64,000 nt of DNA from Halomonas faecis (GTDB lineage: Bacteria; Pseudomonadota; Gammaproteobacteria; Pseudomonadales; Halomonadaceae): the NCBI RefSeq assembly GCF_010993975.1, contig NZ_JAACZO010000057.1, positions 1 through 64,000 on the forward strand. The letters are read 5' to 3'. Position 1 is the stretch's first letter, and each line of letters begins with the position of its first letter. The notes under the pieces are model-generated. The model had not been told where the DNA came from. It searched no databases and saw nothing but the letters and a program-made list of their open reading frames with translations. Both the position numbers and the translations under genes were made by a program. This document shows positions 1-9,933 of this stretch, piece by piece.

Positions 1-123
1 ACCAGCGTGCTGGAGGGCATGAACAATCGGATCAAGGTCATCAAGCGGATGGCCTATGGGTACCGCGACATGGAGTACTTCTTTCTGAAGATCCGTGCCG
101 CGTTTCCCGGCAAAGTGCGATGA
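1..123 (+). CDS. ISL3-family transposase, 3' end only
   Basis: The window opens inside a reading frame whose last 40 residues read TSVLEGMNNRIKVIKRMAYG followed by a YRDMEYFFLKI segment and a TGA stop at 121-123. The NN(R/K)IKVIKRxAYGYRDxEYFFLKI block is the characteristic C-terminus of ISL3-family DDE transposases, where it follows the last catalytic acidic residue. The 5' part lies outside the window, so it cannot be said whether the transposase is intact. It is followed by a possible terminal inverted repeat and then decayed host genes, which fits an insertion sequence edge. Confidence 0.85.
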   Translation, partial: TSVLEGMNNRIKVIKRMAYGYRDMEYFFLKIRAAFPGKVR

Positions 124-189
124 ACCAGAAGTTTGGGGCCCACCTCTTCTCCGCATCAGGCGTGACGGAAGAGTTTTCTGAAGAGGGCT
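1..189 (+). mobile_element. Right end of an ISL3-type insertion sequence
   Basis: Downstream of the transposase stop, the stretch around 163-189 ends in TTTTCTGAAGAGGGC. Read from the outside inward this is GCCCTCTTCAGAAAA, similar to the GGCTCTTC-type termini I recall for ISL3 elements. I therefore place the element's right end near 189. The left end and the target duplication (typically 8 bp in this family) are outside the window, so the boundary is inferred. Confidence 0.5.
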
Positions 190-225
190 AGCCCAGGCCA
201 ACGGCCAGGCGCACTGAGTCAATGA

Positions 226-483
226 TCAGTGCATGACGACCATCACCACCAACACTACCGTCAGCAGTAACAGGTACACCCCAGCATGAATGCGATCGGG
301 AATGCGCCCGATCCATAGCGAGGCCAGGCGAATACCGAACCAAGACCCCACCGCCAGCGCCAGCAAGGCCCGCAGATCCACATACCCCGCATACCAGGCG
401 CCCAGAGTGCTATCGCTGCCCGACAGCAACACATAGGTCGCGGTGCCACTCACCGCCATCGGCAACGACAACGGATTGGCCAT
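226..483 (-). pseudogene. TauE/SafE-family permease fragment (C-terminal part)
   Basis: The minus-strand frame reads MANPLSLPMAVSGTATYVLL, then an ALLALAVGSWFGIRLASLWI membrane segment, then a hydrophobic C-terminal helix and a stop at 226. This matches the last third of TauE/SafE sulfite-exporter-type permeases (conserved SLPxAxSGTxxY). Such proteins are normally about 250 residues, but only about 85 are recognisable here. Upstream of 483 the similarity stops abruptly at a junction with an unrelated oxidoreductase fragment on the other strand. It is a remnant and very unlikely to be functional. Confidence 0.65.
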
Positions 484-500
484 CGCTGCCCCAGTACAGG

Positions 501-720
501 CAGCTGGCCGCCGCCGAGAGAGTGGCACGCAAGCTGTTCTCGCTGGGCAAGCGTCGTGATAGCCAGCCCTGGAAAGGCGCCCGCCCCTGCCTGCCCGACA
601 TGAAGCCGGTGATCGGCCCCGCCCCCGGCAAGGAGGGAATGTAGCTCGCCTTCGGCCACGGCCATCAGGGCTTTACCCTGGGCCCGGCCACCGGCGAACT
701 GCTCGCCCAGATGATGACGA
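501..720 (+). pseudogene. D-amino-acid dehydrogenase-like FAD oxidoreductase remnant with an internal stop
   Basis: In the frame starting at 501 the plus strand reads through PWKGARPCLPDMKPVIGPAP, then KEGM, a TAG stop at 642-644, then LAFGHGHQGFTLGPATGELL and AQMM. This is the FAD-proximal C-terminal block of DadA-like amino-acid oxidoreductases, which normally read G(L/M)W(F/L)AFGHxHxGxTLGPxTG. The stop falls exactly at the conserved Trp codon, so it is a nonsense change (TGG to TAG). Both ends of the gene are missing. The fragment abuts the TauE remnant head-on, so the locus has been rearranged as well as mutated. Confidence 0.7.
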
Positions 721-808
721 CGCTCAACCACTGCGCTTCGAGTATGCGGCCGCGTGGCAGGAATCGGCTCCGCGCTTGAACCGCTCGGTTGATGAGTCTA
801 TTATATCA

Positions 809-818
809 ATATCGATAT
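809..818. promoter_or_regulatory. Palindrome ATATCGATAT, candidate operator/promoter of the toxin-antitoxin pair
   Basis: An AT-rich island (about 799-820) sits directly before the toxin gene and contains the perfect 10-bp palindrome ATATCGATAT. Antitoxins of the HigA/XRE type usually autorepress by binding short palindromes over their own promoter. The position, 28 bp before the GTG start and 16 bp before the Shine-Dalgarno AAGGAGG (834-840), suits that role. The operator function is inferred. Confidence 0.45.
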
Positions 819-845
819 AGGATCACAGAGTCCAAGGAGGACAGC

Positions 846-1169
846 GTGGCGCGGAAGAAACCCGTCGCATTCGTCGGAGACTCGAAGGACCGGCTGCGCG
901 ACTTCCCTCTGGACGCCAAGCGCGAAGCAGGGTTTCAGATCGACAAGGTTCAAGCTGGAGGACAACCAGACGACTTTCGCCCCATGCCAAGCGTTGGCCC
1001 TGGCGTCATAGAGATCCGCATCCGGGAAGACAATGGGGCCTTTCGAGTCTTCTATGTGGCTAATCGAGGCGATGCGGTATTCGTGCTCCACTGTTTCCAG
1101 AAGAAAACCCAGAAGACCGCCAAGAAAGACATCGACCTGGGCAAGCAGCGATACAAGGAGCTGCCCTAA
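846..1169 (+). CDS. HigB/Gp49-like (RelE-superfamily) toxin
   Basis: A 107-residue basic protein with the phage-derived Gp49/HigB layout. A PMPSVGPGVIEIRIREDNGA strand pair is followed by FRVFYVANRGDAVFVLHCFQ and the hallmark KKTQKTAKKDIDLGKQRYKE C-terminus. The family are RelE-fold mRNA interferases, often ribosome-dependent. I chose the GTG at 846 because AAGGAGG lies 5 nt upstream. An ATG at 789 would add 19 residues with no ribosome site and would run through the promoter-like AT island. The antitoxin gene follows 26 bp later. This toxin-first order is usual for higBA. Assignment rests on family style, and activity cannot be judged from sequence. Confidence 0.82.
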   Translation: MARKKPVAFVGDSKDRLRDFPLDAKREAGFQIDKVQAGGQPDDFRPMPSVGPGVIEIRIREDNGAFRVFYVANRGDAVFVLHCFQKKTQKTAKKDIDLGKQRYKELP

Positions 1170-1195
1170 GCCCGGCCACCAAGCGAGGTGACACC

Positions 1196-1489
1196 ATGGC
1201 CATCGAGTATTATGACAGCGTATGGGACGCTATTGAGGACACACCCGAAGAGGCGCTGAACATGCGTCTGCGCTCCGAGCTCATGGCGAAGATCGCCGGC
1301 CGTGTCCGGGAGTGGGGCATCACTCAGAACGAGGCCGCGCACCGACTGGGCATCACCCAGCCGCGCCTCAACGACCTGCTGAACGGCCGCATCAACAAGT
1401 TCAGTCTGGACGCTCTGGTCAACCTGACGGGGCCGGCTCACTTCCACCTCGAGCTGGCGATCAAGGACGAGAAAGAAGTGGCTGCCTGA
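1196..1489 (+). CDS. XRE/HTH_37-type antitoxin (HigA-like)
   Basis: A 97-residue protein with an acidic N-terminus (residues 1-25). A helix-turn-helix follows at about residues 40-65, with ITQNEAAHRLGITQPRLNDL as the two helices, and then a FSLDALVNL segment. Antitoxins of this group (often named HigA2) bind the cognate toxin and repress the shared promoter. A GAGGTG ribosome site precedes the ATG by about 8 nt. It lies 26 bp after the toxin stop, so the two genes are almost certainly co-transcribed. Nothing suggests truncation. The pair sits beside an IS and dead genes, as is common for horizontally moved modules. Confidence 0.82.
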   Translation: MAIEYYDSVWDAIEDTPEEALNMRLRSELMAKIAGRVREWGITQNEAAHRLGITQPRLNDLLNGRINKFSLDALVNLTGPAHFHLELAIKDEKEVAA

Positions 1490-1595
1490 TTGCCCCCACT
1501 GTCAAGCTAGTTGGAACTGATCTTACCCAGCAATCGTGGACGGCGGATGCAGGTTCTGAGTGCAACACCGTCAATGAGCGGAGTAGACTTTACAA

Positions 1596-1616
1596 GAATA
1601 TATTAAAAATATATTC
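1596..1616. repeat. AT-rich perfect inverted repeat (GAATATATT-AAA-AATATATTC)
   Basis: A 9-bp perfect inverted repeat with a 3-nt spacer sits in the 209-bp gap between the antitoxin and guaA. It has no G or C apart from its end bases, in a genome of about 65% GC. It is not followed by a plus-strand gene and is not a terminator. It could be a protein-binding site or part of the foreign segment. The rest of 1490-1656 shows no gene. Confidence 0.5.
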
Positions 1617-1656
1617 ATCCAGATGTACCACCTAAACCCTACATGCCACTCATGTG

Positions 1657-1682
1657 AAGAAAAACCCGCCTTTAAGCAGGTT
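1657..1682 (-). terminator. Rho-independent terminator of guaBA
   Basis: On the minus strand, 17 bases after the guaA stop, the stem AACCTGC/GCGGGTT (one G-T pair) encloses TTAAAG and is followed by a run of five T (TTTTTCTTC). It is correctly placed and oriented to end the guaB-guaA transcript. Confidence 0.8.
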
Positions 1683-1698
1683 ATCATTTCTGCAAAAA

Positions 1699-3276
1699 TC
1701 ACTCCCACTCAATCGTCGCGGGCGGCTTGCTGCTGACGTCGTAGGTCACGCGCGAGACGCCTTCCAGCTCGTTGATGATGCGGTTGGAGACGGTCTCCAG
1801 CAGCTCATACGGCAGGTGGGCCCAGCGGGCGGTCATGAAGTCGATGGTCTCCACGGCGCGCAGGGCGATGACCCATTCGTAGCGGCGGCCGTCGCCAACC
1901 ACACCGACGGACTTGACCGGCAGGAAGACGGCGAAGGCTTGGCTGGTCTTGTGGTACCAGTCGGCCTTGTGCAGCTCCTCGATGAAGATGGCGTCGGCCT
2001 CGCGCAGGATGTCGGCGTACTCTTTCTTGACCTCGCCGAGGATGCGCACGCCGAGGCCCGGCCCCGGGAAGGGATGGCGGTAGACCATGTCGTAGGGCAG
2101 GCCGAGCTCGAGGCCGAGCTTGCGTACCTCGTCCTTGAACAGCTCGCGCAGCGGCTCGACGAGCTTGAGCTTCATGGTCTCGGGCAGGCCGCCGACGTTG
2201 TGGTGCGATTTGATGACGTGGGCCTTGCCCGTCTTGCTGGCGGCGGATTCGATCACGTCGGGATAGATGGTGCCCTGGGCGAGGAAGTCGACGCCTTCGA
2301 TCTTCGTGGCCTCGTCGTCGAAGACATCGATGAAGGTGTTACCGATGATCTTGCGCTTCTCCTCAGGGTCGGCGATGCCTTCGAGCCGCGACAGGAACTG
2401 ATCTTCGGCGTCGACACGAATCACCCGCACGCCCATGTGGCGGGCGAAGGTCTCCATCACCTGCTCGCCTTCGTTCTTGCGCAGCAGGCCGTTGTCGACG
2501 AACACGCAGGTGAGCTGATCGCCGATGGCCTTGTGCAGCAGCGCGGCGACCACCGAGGAGTCCACGCCGCCGGAAAGCCCCAGCAGTACGTGGCGGTCGC
2601 CCACCTGCTCGCGCACTCTGGCGATCTGGTCCTCGATGATCTGCGCCGGGGTCCACCAGCGCTCGGCCTGGCAGATGCCGAGCACGAAGTGCTCGAGAAT
2701 GCGCTGGCCCTGCAAGGTATGGGTCACCTCGGGGTGGAACTGTACCCCGTAGAAGCGCTTCTCCTCCCAGGCCATGGCGGCGATGGGGCAGCTCGGCGTG
2801 GAGGCGGTCACGGTGAATTCCGCCGGCACCTGGGCGACCTTGTCGCCGTGGCTCATCCACACGTCGAGCAGCGCCTTGTCGGTCTCATGGTCGACGTGAT
2901 CCTTGATGTCGCGGAACAGCGCCGTCTCGGCGTCCACGCGCACCTGGGCGTAGCCGAACTCGCGCTGATGCGAGCCCGCCACGGCGCCGCCGAGCTGCTC
3001 GGCCATGGTCTGCATGCCGTAGCAGATGCCCAGTACCGGCAGACCCATCTCGAACACGCACTGCGGTGCACGCGGCGAGTCGAGCTCGGTGACGGATTCC
3101 GGCCCGCCGGCGAGAATGATGCCGTTGGGGGCGTACTCGCGAATCTCGGCTTCGGTGATGTCGAAGGCGCGGACCTCGGAGTAGACGCCGATCTCGCGCA
3201 CGCGGCGCGCGATCAACTGGGTGTACTGGGAGCCGAAGTCGAGGATCAGGATCTTGTGGGCGTGAATGTCTTGCAT
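1699..3276 (-). CDS. guaA: GMP synthase (glutamine-hydrolysing)
   Basis: This enzyme converts XMP, glutamine and ATP to GMP in the cytoplasm, the last step of de novo guanine nucleotide synthesis. The 525-residue protein has the E. coli length. The N-terminal class-I glutaminase (about 1-200) has nucleophile Cys85 in GICYGMQ and the His-Glu of QFHPEVTHT. The central PP-loop ATPase has [10 protein letters not shown]. The C-terminal dimerisation domain ends in the conserved [16 protein letters not shown] use the ATG at 3276 ([15 protein letters not shown]). A longer frame upstream to 3324 adds 16 residues that do not belong to the family. It is downstream of guaB on the same strand across a 158-bp spacer rich in purine/pyrimidine inverted repeats. 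Confidence 0.97.
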   Translation of the reverse strand: MQDIHAHKILILDFGSQYTQLIARRVREIGVYSEVRAFDITEAEIREYAPNGIILAGGPESVTELDSPRAPQCVFEMGLPVLGICYGMQTMAEQLGGAVAGSHQREFGYAQVRVDAETALFRDIKDHVDHETDKALLDVWMSHGDKVAQVPAEFTVTASTPSCPIAAMAWEEKRFYGVQFHPEVTHTLQGQRILEHFVLGICQAERWWTPAQIIEDQIARVREQVGDRHVLLGLSGGVDSSVVAALLHKAIGDQLTCVFVDNGLLRKNEGEQVMETFARHMGVRVIRVDAEDQFLSRLEGIADPEEKRKIIGNTFIDVFDDEATKIEGVDFLAQGTIYPDVIESAASKTGKAHVIKSHHNVGGLPETMKLKLVEPLRELFKDEVRKLGLELGLPYDMVYRHPFPGPGLGVRILGEVKKEYADILREADAIFIEELHKADWYHKTSQAFAVFLPVKSVGVVGDGRRYEWVIALRAVETIDFMTARWAHLPYELLETVSNRIINELEGVSRVTYDVSSKPPATIEWE

Positions 3277-3338
3277 GAAATGGCCACCGCCGTTGGTGGA
3301 CTCAAGCGCCGCGGCTTGGGTCACTGTCTCTCAGAATG

Positions 3339-3425
3339 AAGAGGGAAGAACAAAGAAGGAAGAAGCGGCCCTATCCCGCCTCTTCGCCTCCCCTCTTCCC
3401 TCTTATCTCTTCTTTCTTCCCTCTT
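3339..3425. repeat. Purine/pyrimidine inverted repeat in the guaB-guaA spacer
   Basis: AAGAGGGAAGAA at 3339-3350 is exactly complementary to TTCTTCCCTCTT at 3414-3425. Further imperfect copies of GAAGAGGGAAG and CTCTTCCCTC lie between them, so most of the spacer can fold into one long hairpin. There is no T-run after it. It may modulate guaA expression within the operon, or be a neutral low-complexity expansion of the sort seen elsewhere in this window. Confidence 0.6.
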
Positions 3426-3434
3426 GAGCGGGCG

Positions 3435-4983
<1,549 letters not shown>

Positions 4984-5101
4984 CGGGCCGAGCCGAGATC
5001 GAGGAAACCTCGCCGCGTTCGGGCTGTCGCACTCGAGGCGGGGCATGGAGAAGAGCGCAAGTCTCGCTCTCAGCCCCATCACGTACCGAAGGAGAGATCC
5101 A

Positions 5102-5668
5102 ATGAATCTAACCCCTGTACGAAACAAGGCCCTCTTCACGCTCGCCGGCGCCGCATTGGCCGGCGGCTTCGCGCTGAGCGCCAACGCCCAGACCACCGAC
5201 CAGCCCCAGGGCATCTACTCGGCCGACGACATTCTCGACGCCGAGGTCTACCTGAGCGAGTCTCCCGACGAGCAGATCGGCGAGGTAGAAGACATCGTGT
5301 TCAACGAGGCCATGCAGGTCACGGCCCTGGTGGTCGAGAGCGGCAGTGTGCTGGGCCTCGGCGGTCGCGAGATCATCGTCGAGGCCGGACAGTTCAGCCT
5401 GCTGACCGAGACGGAGAACGACGACATCGAGCACCGCGTGATGCTCGACGCCACCGCCGAAGAGCTCGAAGGCTACCCGGTCTACAGCGACGACTGGTGG
5501 GCGGATGCCAGGCTGCGCGCCCAGGAAACCTGGCAGCAAACGCAGGAAGGCGCCCAAAGTGCCTGGCAGACGACGCAGGAAGGCGCCGAACGAGCCTGGG
5601 AGACCACCCAGGAGAACGCCCAGCGCGCCTGGGAGTCGGCCCGCGACGCCGTCTCCGGCAACGACTGA
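5102..5668 (+). CDS. Secreted PRC-barrel protein with C-terminal 11-residue repeats
   Basis: A 188-residue protein. Residues 1-29 are a Sec signal peptide (basic start, ALFTLAGAALAGGFALSANA, cleavage after ANA), so it is probably periplasmic. A PRC-barrel-like domain spans about residues 38-115 (EVYLSESPDEQIGEVEDIVF, then strands with REIIVEAGQFSLL). The tail (about 140-183) has four tandem 11-residue units beginning at each AW/TW: AQETWQQTQEG, AQSAWQTTQEG, AERAWETTQEN, AQRAWESARDA. That periodicity predicts an amphipathic, possibly coiled-coil helix with a regular Trp stripe. The start is fixed by AAGGAG at 5089-5094. The function is unknown. PRC-barrels bind RNA-processing, photosynthetic or envelope partners in other proteins. 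Confidence 0.88.
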   Translation: MNLTPVRNKALFTLAGAALAGGFALSANAQTTDQPQGIYSADDILDAEVYLSESPDEQIGEVEDIVFNEAMQVTALVVESGSVLGLGGREIIVEAGQFSLLTETENDDIEHRVMLDATAEELEGYPVYSDDWWADARLRAQETWQQTQEGAQSAWQTTQEGAERAWETTQENAQRAWESARDAVSGND

Positions 5669-5764
5669 CCCTGCCGCCGATGACGCTGCCGTCGCCCCGC
5701 GCGGCGGCAGCGCCTCGGCCTGCGGGCATGATAGGCTGTGGCGCATCTAGCCAGGAGCCAGCCC

Positions 5765-7105
5765 ATGCCCGCTTCTCCCGAAGCCCTCTCCGTCAGCGAA
5801 GTGAACCGCCGCGCCCGCCAGACGCTGGAGCGCGATTTCGACGAGCTGTGGGTGGAGGGGGAGCTTTCCGGCGTGTCGCGACCGAGTTCGGGCCACGTCT
5901 ATTTCACCCTCAAGGACGACCGCGCCCAACTGCGCTGCGCGCTGTTCCGCAACCGTGCGCGCTTCGTGGCCGCACCGCTGCGCGACGGCGACCTCGTGCG
6001 GGTACGCGGGCGACTGTCGATCTTCGAACCGCGCGGCGACTACCAGTTGATCGTCGACGCGGTGCAGGCCGCAGGAGAAGGCGAGCTGCTGCTCGCCTAC
6101 GAGCGGCTCAAGGCCAAGCTCGCCGCCGAGGGCGCGTTCGCCAATGCGCGCCCCCTGCCCTACCCACCGCGCCGCCTGCTGGTGCTCAGCTCGCCCACCG
6201 GGGCGGCGATCCGCGACGTACTGGCCGTGCTCGCCGCGCGCTGGCCGCTCGTCGAGGTGACGCTGATCCCGGTTCCGGTGCAAGGGCGCGAAGCAGCGCC
6301 GGCGATCATCGCCGCCCTCGGCCTGCTCAACCGCCAGTCGGCCCTCGACCCAGCGCGCGACGCCATCCTGGTGACTCGCGGCGGCGGTAGCCTGGAGGAC
6401 CTGTGGGCATTCAACGACGAACACCTGGCCCGGGCGATTCAGCATTCGCGGCTGCCGGTGATGTCGGCGGTGGGCCACGAGGTGGACGTCACCCTGGCCG
6501 ACTTCGCCGCCGACGCACGCGCTCCCACCCCCTCGGCCGCCGCCGAGCAACTGGTGCCCGACCGCCGCGACCTGACGCATCGCCTGCAGGTGCTGGAGGG
6601 GCGACTCTCGCGCGCCGCCCAGGCCAGGCTGGAGCGCGAAAGCCAGCGGCTCGACCACCTGCGCGCGCGACTGCGCCACCCCGGCGAGGCGCTGGCGCGC
6701 CAGCGCCAGACCCTGGAGAGTCTGAGCGCACGCCTGGATGGCGTGATGGAGCGGCGGCTGGTCGCCCAGCGTCGCCACCTCGACCAGTTGCAGCGGCGGC
6801 TCGCCGCCCATCCGCCCGAGCGCGGCCTGACCGAGGCGCGAGCACGCTTGGCCGGCGCTCGCCAGCGTCTCGATCTGGCGATCGATCAGAACCTGACGCG
6901 TCGCCGCGAACGCCTCGGCGCCCTGGCCCGCGAACTCCAGGCGGTCAGCCCCCTGGCCGTGCTGGGGCGCGGCTATGCGATTCTCGAGAACCGCGAGGGG
7001 CAGGTGATCAAGCGCGCTCGCGATACCCGGCCGGGTGAGCAGTTGAACGCCCGGCTGGGCGAGGGCCGCTTGACCGTCGAGGTCACGCAGCGAAAGGACT
7101 CTTAA
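5765..7105 (+). CDS. xseA: Exodeoxyribonuclease VII large subunit
   Basis: Catalytic subunit of ExoVII, which degrades single-stranded DNA from both ends in repair and recombination. The 446 residues match E. coli XseA. An N-terminal OB-fold (about 1-100, LWVEGELSGVSRPSSGHVYF) is followed by the nuclease domain with ILVTRGGGSLEDLWAFNDE and PVMSAVGHEVDVTLADFAAD. A long coiled coil and a C-terminal YAILEN segment complete it. The ATG at 5765 follows an AGGAG ribosome site; nine extra residues upstream are possible but not family-like. xseB is not adjacent. The 96-bp gap before it holds a GC-rich hairpin (GCTGCCG/CGGCAGC) without a T-run. Confidence 0.95.
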   Translation: MPASPEALSVSEVNRRARQTLERDFDELWVEGELSGVSRPSSGHVYFTLKDDRAQLRCALFRNRARFVAAPLRDGDLVRVRGRLSIFEPRGDYQLIVDAVQAAGEGELLLAYERLKAKLAAEGAFANARPLPYPPRRLLVLSSPTGAAIRDVLAVLAARWPLVEVTLIPVPVQGREAAPAIIAALGLLNRQSALDPARDAILVTRGGGSLEDLWAFNDEHLARAIQHSRLPVMSAVGHEVDVTLADFAADARAPTPSAAAEQLVPDRRDLTHRLQVLEGRLSRAAQARLERESQRLDHLRARLRHPGEALARQRQTLESLSARLDGVMERRLVAQRRHLDQLQRRLAAHPPERGLTEARARLAGARQRLDLAIDQNLTRRRERLGALARELQAVSPLAVLGRGYAILENREGQVIKRARDTRPGEQLNARLGEGRLTVEVTQRKDS

Positions 7106-7231
7106 TCATATAGCGAACGAGAATTTGACGAGACACTGTTTATGCCTTTTCCTGGTAGATCTACCGCGTCGCCACATCACCGTGCGAACGCCTACGGATA
7201 GTTTCATCCAGGTCGATCCAGGAGGAGCAAG

Positions 7232-7885
7232 ATGTCACTGCGTATCAACGACGTCGTACCCGACTTCGAAGCACAAACCAATCAGGGCACGATCCGCTTC
7301 CACGAGTGGCTCGACGACAGCTGGGCCATCCTGTTCTCCCACCCCAAGGACTTCACCCCGGTGTGCACCACCGAGTTCGGTGCCGTGGCCAAGCTCAGCG
7401 ACGAATGGAAGAAGCGCGGCGTCAAGGTGATCGGCATCTCGGTGGATGGCGTGGACGACCACCAGGGCTGGATCGGCGACATCGAGAGCTATTCCAGCAG
7501 CCAGGTCGACTTTCCGATCATCGCCGACGGTGATCTGAAGGTCGCCAAGCTGTTCGACATGCTGCCTGCCGACGCCTACTTGCCGGACGGTCGGACCCCA
7601 GCCGACAGCGCCACGGTGCGCTCGGTGTTCATCATCGGCCCCGACAAGCAGCTCAAGCTCTCGATGACCTACCCGATGACCGTGGGCCGCAACTTCGGCG
7701 AGATCCTGCGCGCGGTGGATGCCCTGCAGACCACCACCAGCAAGGGCGTCGCCACGCCGGTCGACTGGACGGTGGGCGAGGACGTGATCATTCCGCCGGC
7801 GGTGTCCGACGCAGATGCCAAGGCCAAGTTCGGCGAGTTCGAGACGATCTTTCCCTACCTGCGCAAGACTCGCCTGCCCGAATGA
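7232..7885 (+). CDS. 1-Cys peroxiredoxin (Prx6/AhpC-TSA family)
   Basis: This cytoplasmic thiol peroxidase reduces H2O2 and organic peroxides. The 217-residue length, peroxidatic Cys45 in FSHPKDFTPVCTTEF, and the long C-terminal domain (TPVDWTVGEDVIIPPAVSD) place it in the Prx6 group. No second resolving Cys is present, so the 1-Cys mechanism is expected. The start follows GGAGGAG by 5 nt. The gene stands alone: a 126-bp gap precedes it with only a weak promoter candidate (TTGACG near 7127), and a strong terminator follows 26 bp after the stop. Confidence 0.93.
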   Translation: MSLRINDVVPDFEAQTNQGTIRFHEWLDDSWAILFSHPKDFTPVCTTEFGAVAKLSDEWKKRGVKVIGISVDGVDDHQGWIGDIESYSSSQVDFPIIADGDLKVAKLFDMLPADAYLPDGRTPADSATVRSVFIIGPDKQLKLSMTYPMTVGRNFGEILRAVDALQTTTSKGVATPVDWTVGEDVIIPPAVSDADAKAKFGEFETIFPYLRKTRLPE

Positions 7886-7911
7886 GCGCCCCCTGACACC
7901 GCTCTCCTTGA

Positions 7912-7933
7912 CCCCCGCTCCGGCGGGGGTTTT
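7912..7933 (+). terminator. Rho-independent terminator of the peroxiredoxin gene
   Basis: A perfect 7-bp GC stem CCCCCGC/GCGGGGG around the tetraloop TCCG, followed by TTTT. It lies 26 bp after the stop codon and just before the convergent glrR stop. Confidence 0.85.
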
Positions 7934-7949
7934 GCATGGCGCCCGGCAT

Positions 7950-9362
<1,413 letters not shown>

Positions 9363-9390
9363 CTTGTCATCTCCCAATGGCAATCTCCTT

Positions 9391-9933
9391 TCAAGGCGAC
9401 TGCTGTCTCAGGTTGATATTGCGCTCGATGGCGGTGAGCGCATCGAGCTTCTCCGCCAGCTCGGCATTCTCGGCCTCCAGTGCCGCCAGCTCCTCACGGG
9501 AGCGCTCGAGCCGGCCGGCCATGGCGCGGCGTCCCTCCAGCTCGTTGAGCCAATAGCGCAGCAGCGGCTGCAGATCGGCAGGGGCGGCATGCAGGTCGGC
9601 CTCGTAGAGCTCGGCGGCTCGGTCCCACTGGCGCTCGCTGCCCCAGCCGAGCACCACGGCGCGCGCCAGACGCCGCCGAGCGGTTTCGCCCGCGAGGCGC
9701 TCGAGCATGTCGTTGCGCCATTCGCCGTCACCGCGCTGGGAGGCCAGGCCGAAGGCGATCCAGTCGGGCAGCAGGCAGGCGGTTTCGGCGAAGTCCGGCA
9801 CCTCGGCATAGCAGGCGACGGTCTCCTCCACCGTCTCCGGCTCGGCAGCGCCAAAGGGCTGCTCGGGTATCCACTGGCAGCCGCTGAGCCACAATGCGGC
9901 CAAACACAAGCCCAGGGGGCGAAGACAGTTCAT
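9391..9933 (-). CDS. qseG: Outer-membrane lipoprotein QseG/YfhG-like, between glrK and glrR
   Basis: A 180-residue protein with a lipoprotein signal (MNCLRPLGLCLAALWLSGCQ; lipobox LSGC, so Cys19 would be lipidated). It has an alpha-helical body and a C-terminal coiled-coil (LERSREELAALEAENAELAE). Position between the kinase and regulator genes is the same as E. coli qseG, whose product interacts with the kinase GlrK/QseE. Its sequence is divergent, so the name rests largely on context. Its ATG overlaps the glrK stop (ATGA), giving translational coupling, and AAGGAA precedes it. A longer upstream frame is rejected because it would bury the signal peptide. Confidence 0.85.
   Translation of the reverse strand: MNCLRPLGLCLAALWLSGCQWIPEQPFGAAEPETVEETVACYAEVPDFAETACLLPDWIAFGLASQRGDGEWRNDMLERLAGETARRRLARAVVLGWGSERQWDRAAELYEADLHAAPADLQPLLRYWLNELEGRRAMAGRLERSREELAALEAENAELAEKLDALTAIERNINLRQQSP

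Noticed and set aside
1654..3339. Long open frame antisense to guaA
   Set aside because: High GC content opens antisense frames. The product is a low-complexity Ala/Gly/Leu/Asp/His-rich translation without family features, and guaA is certain on the other strand.
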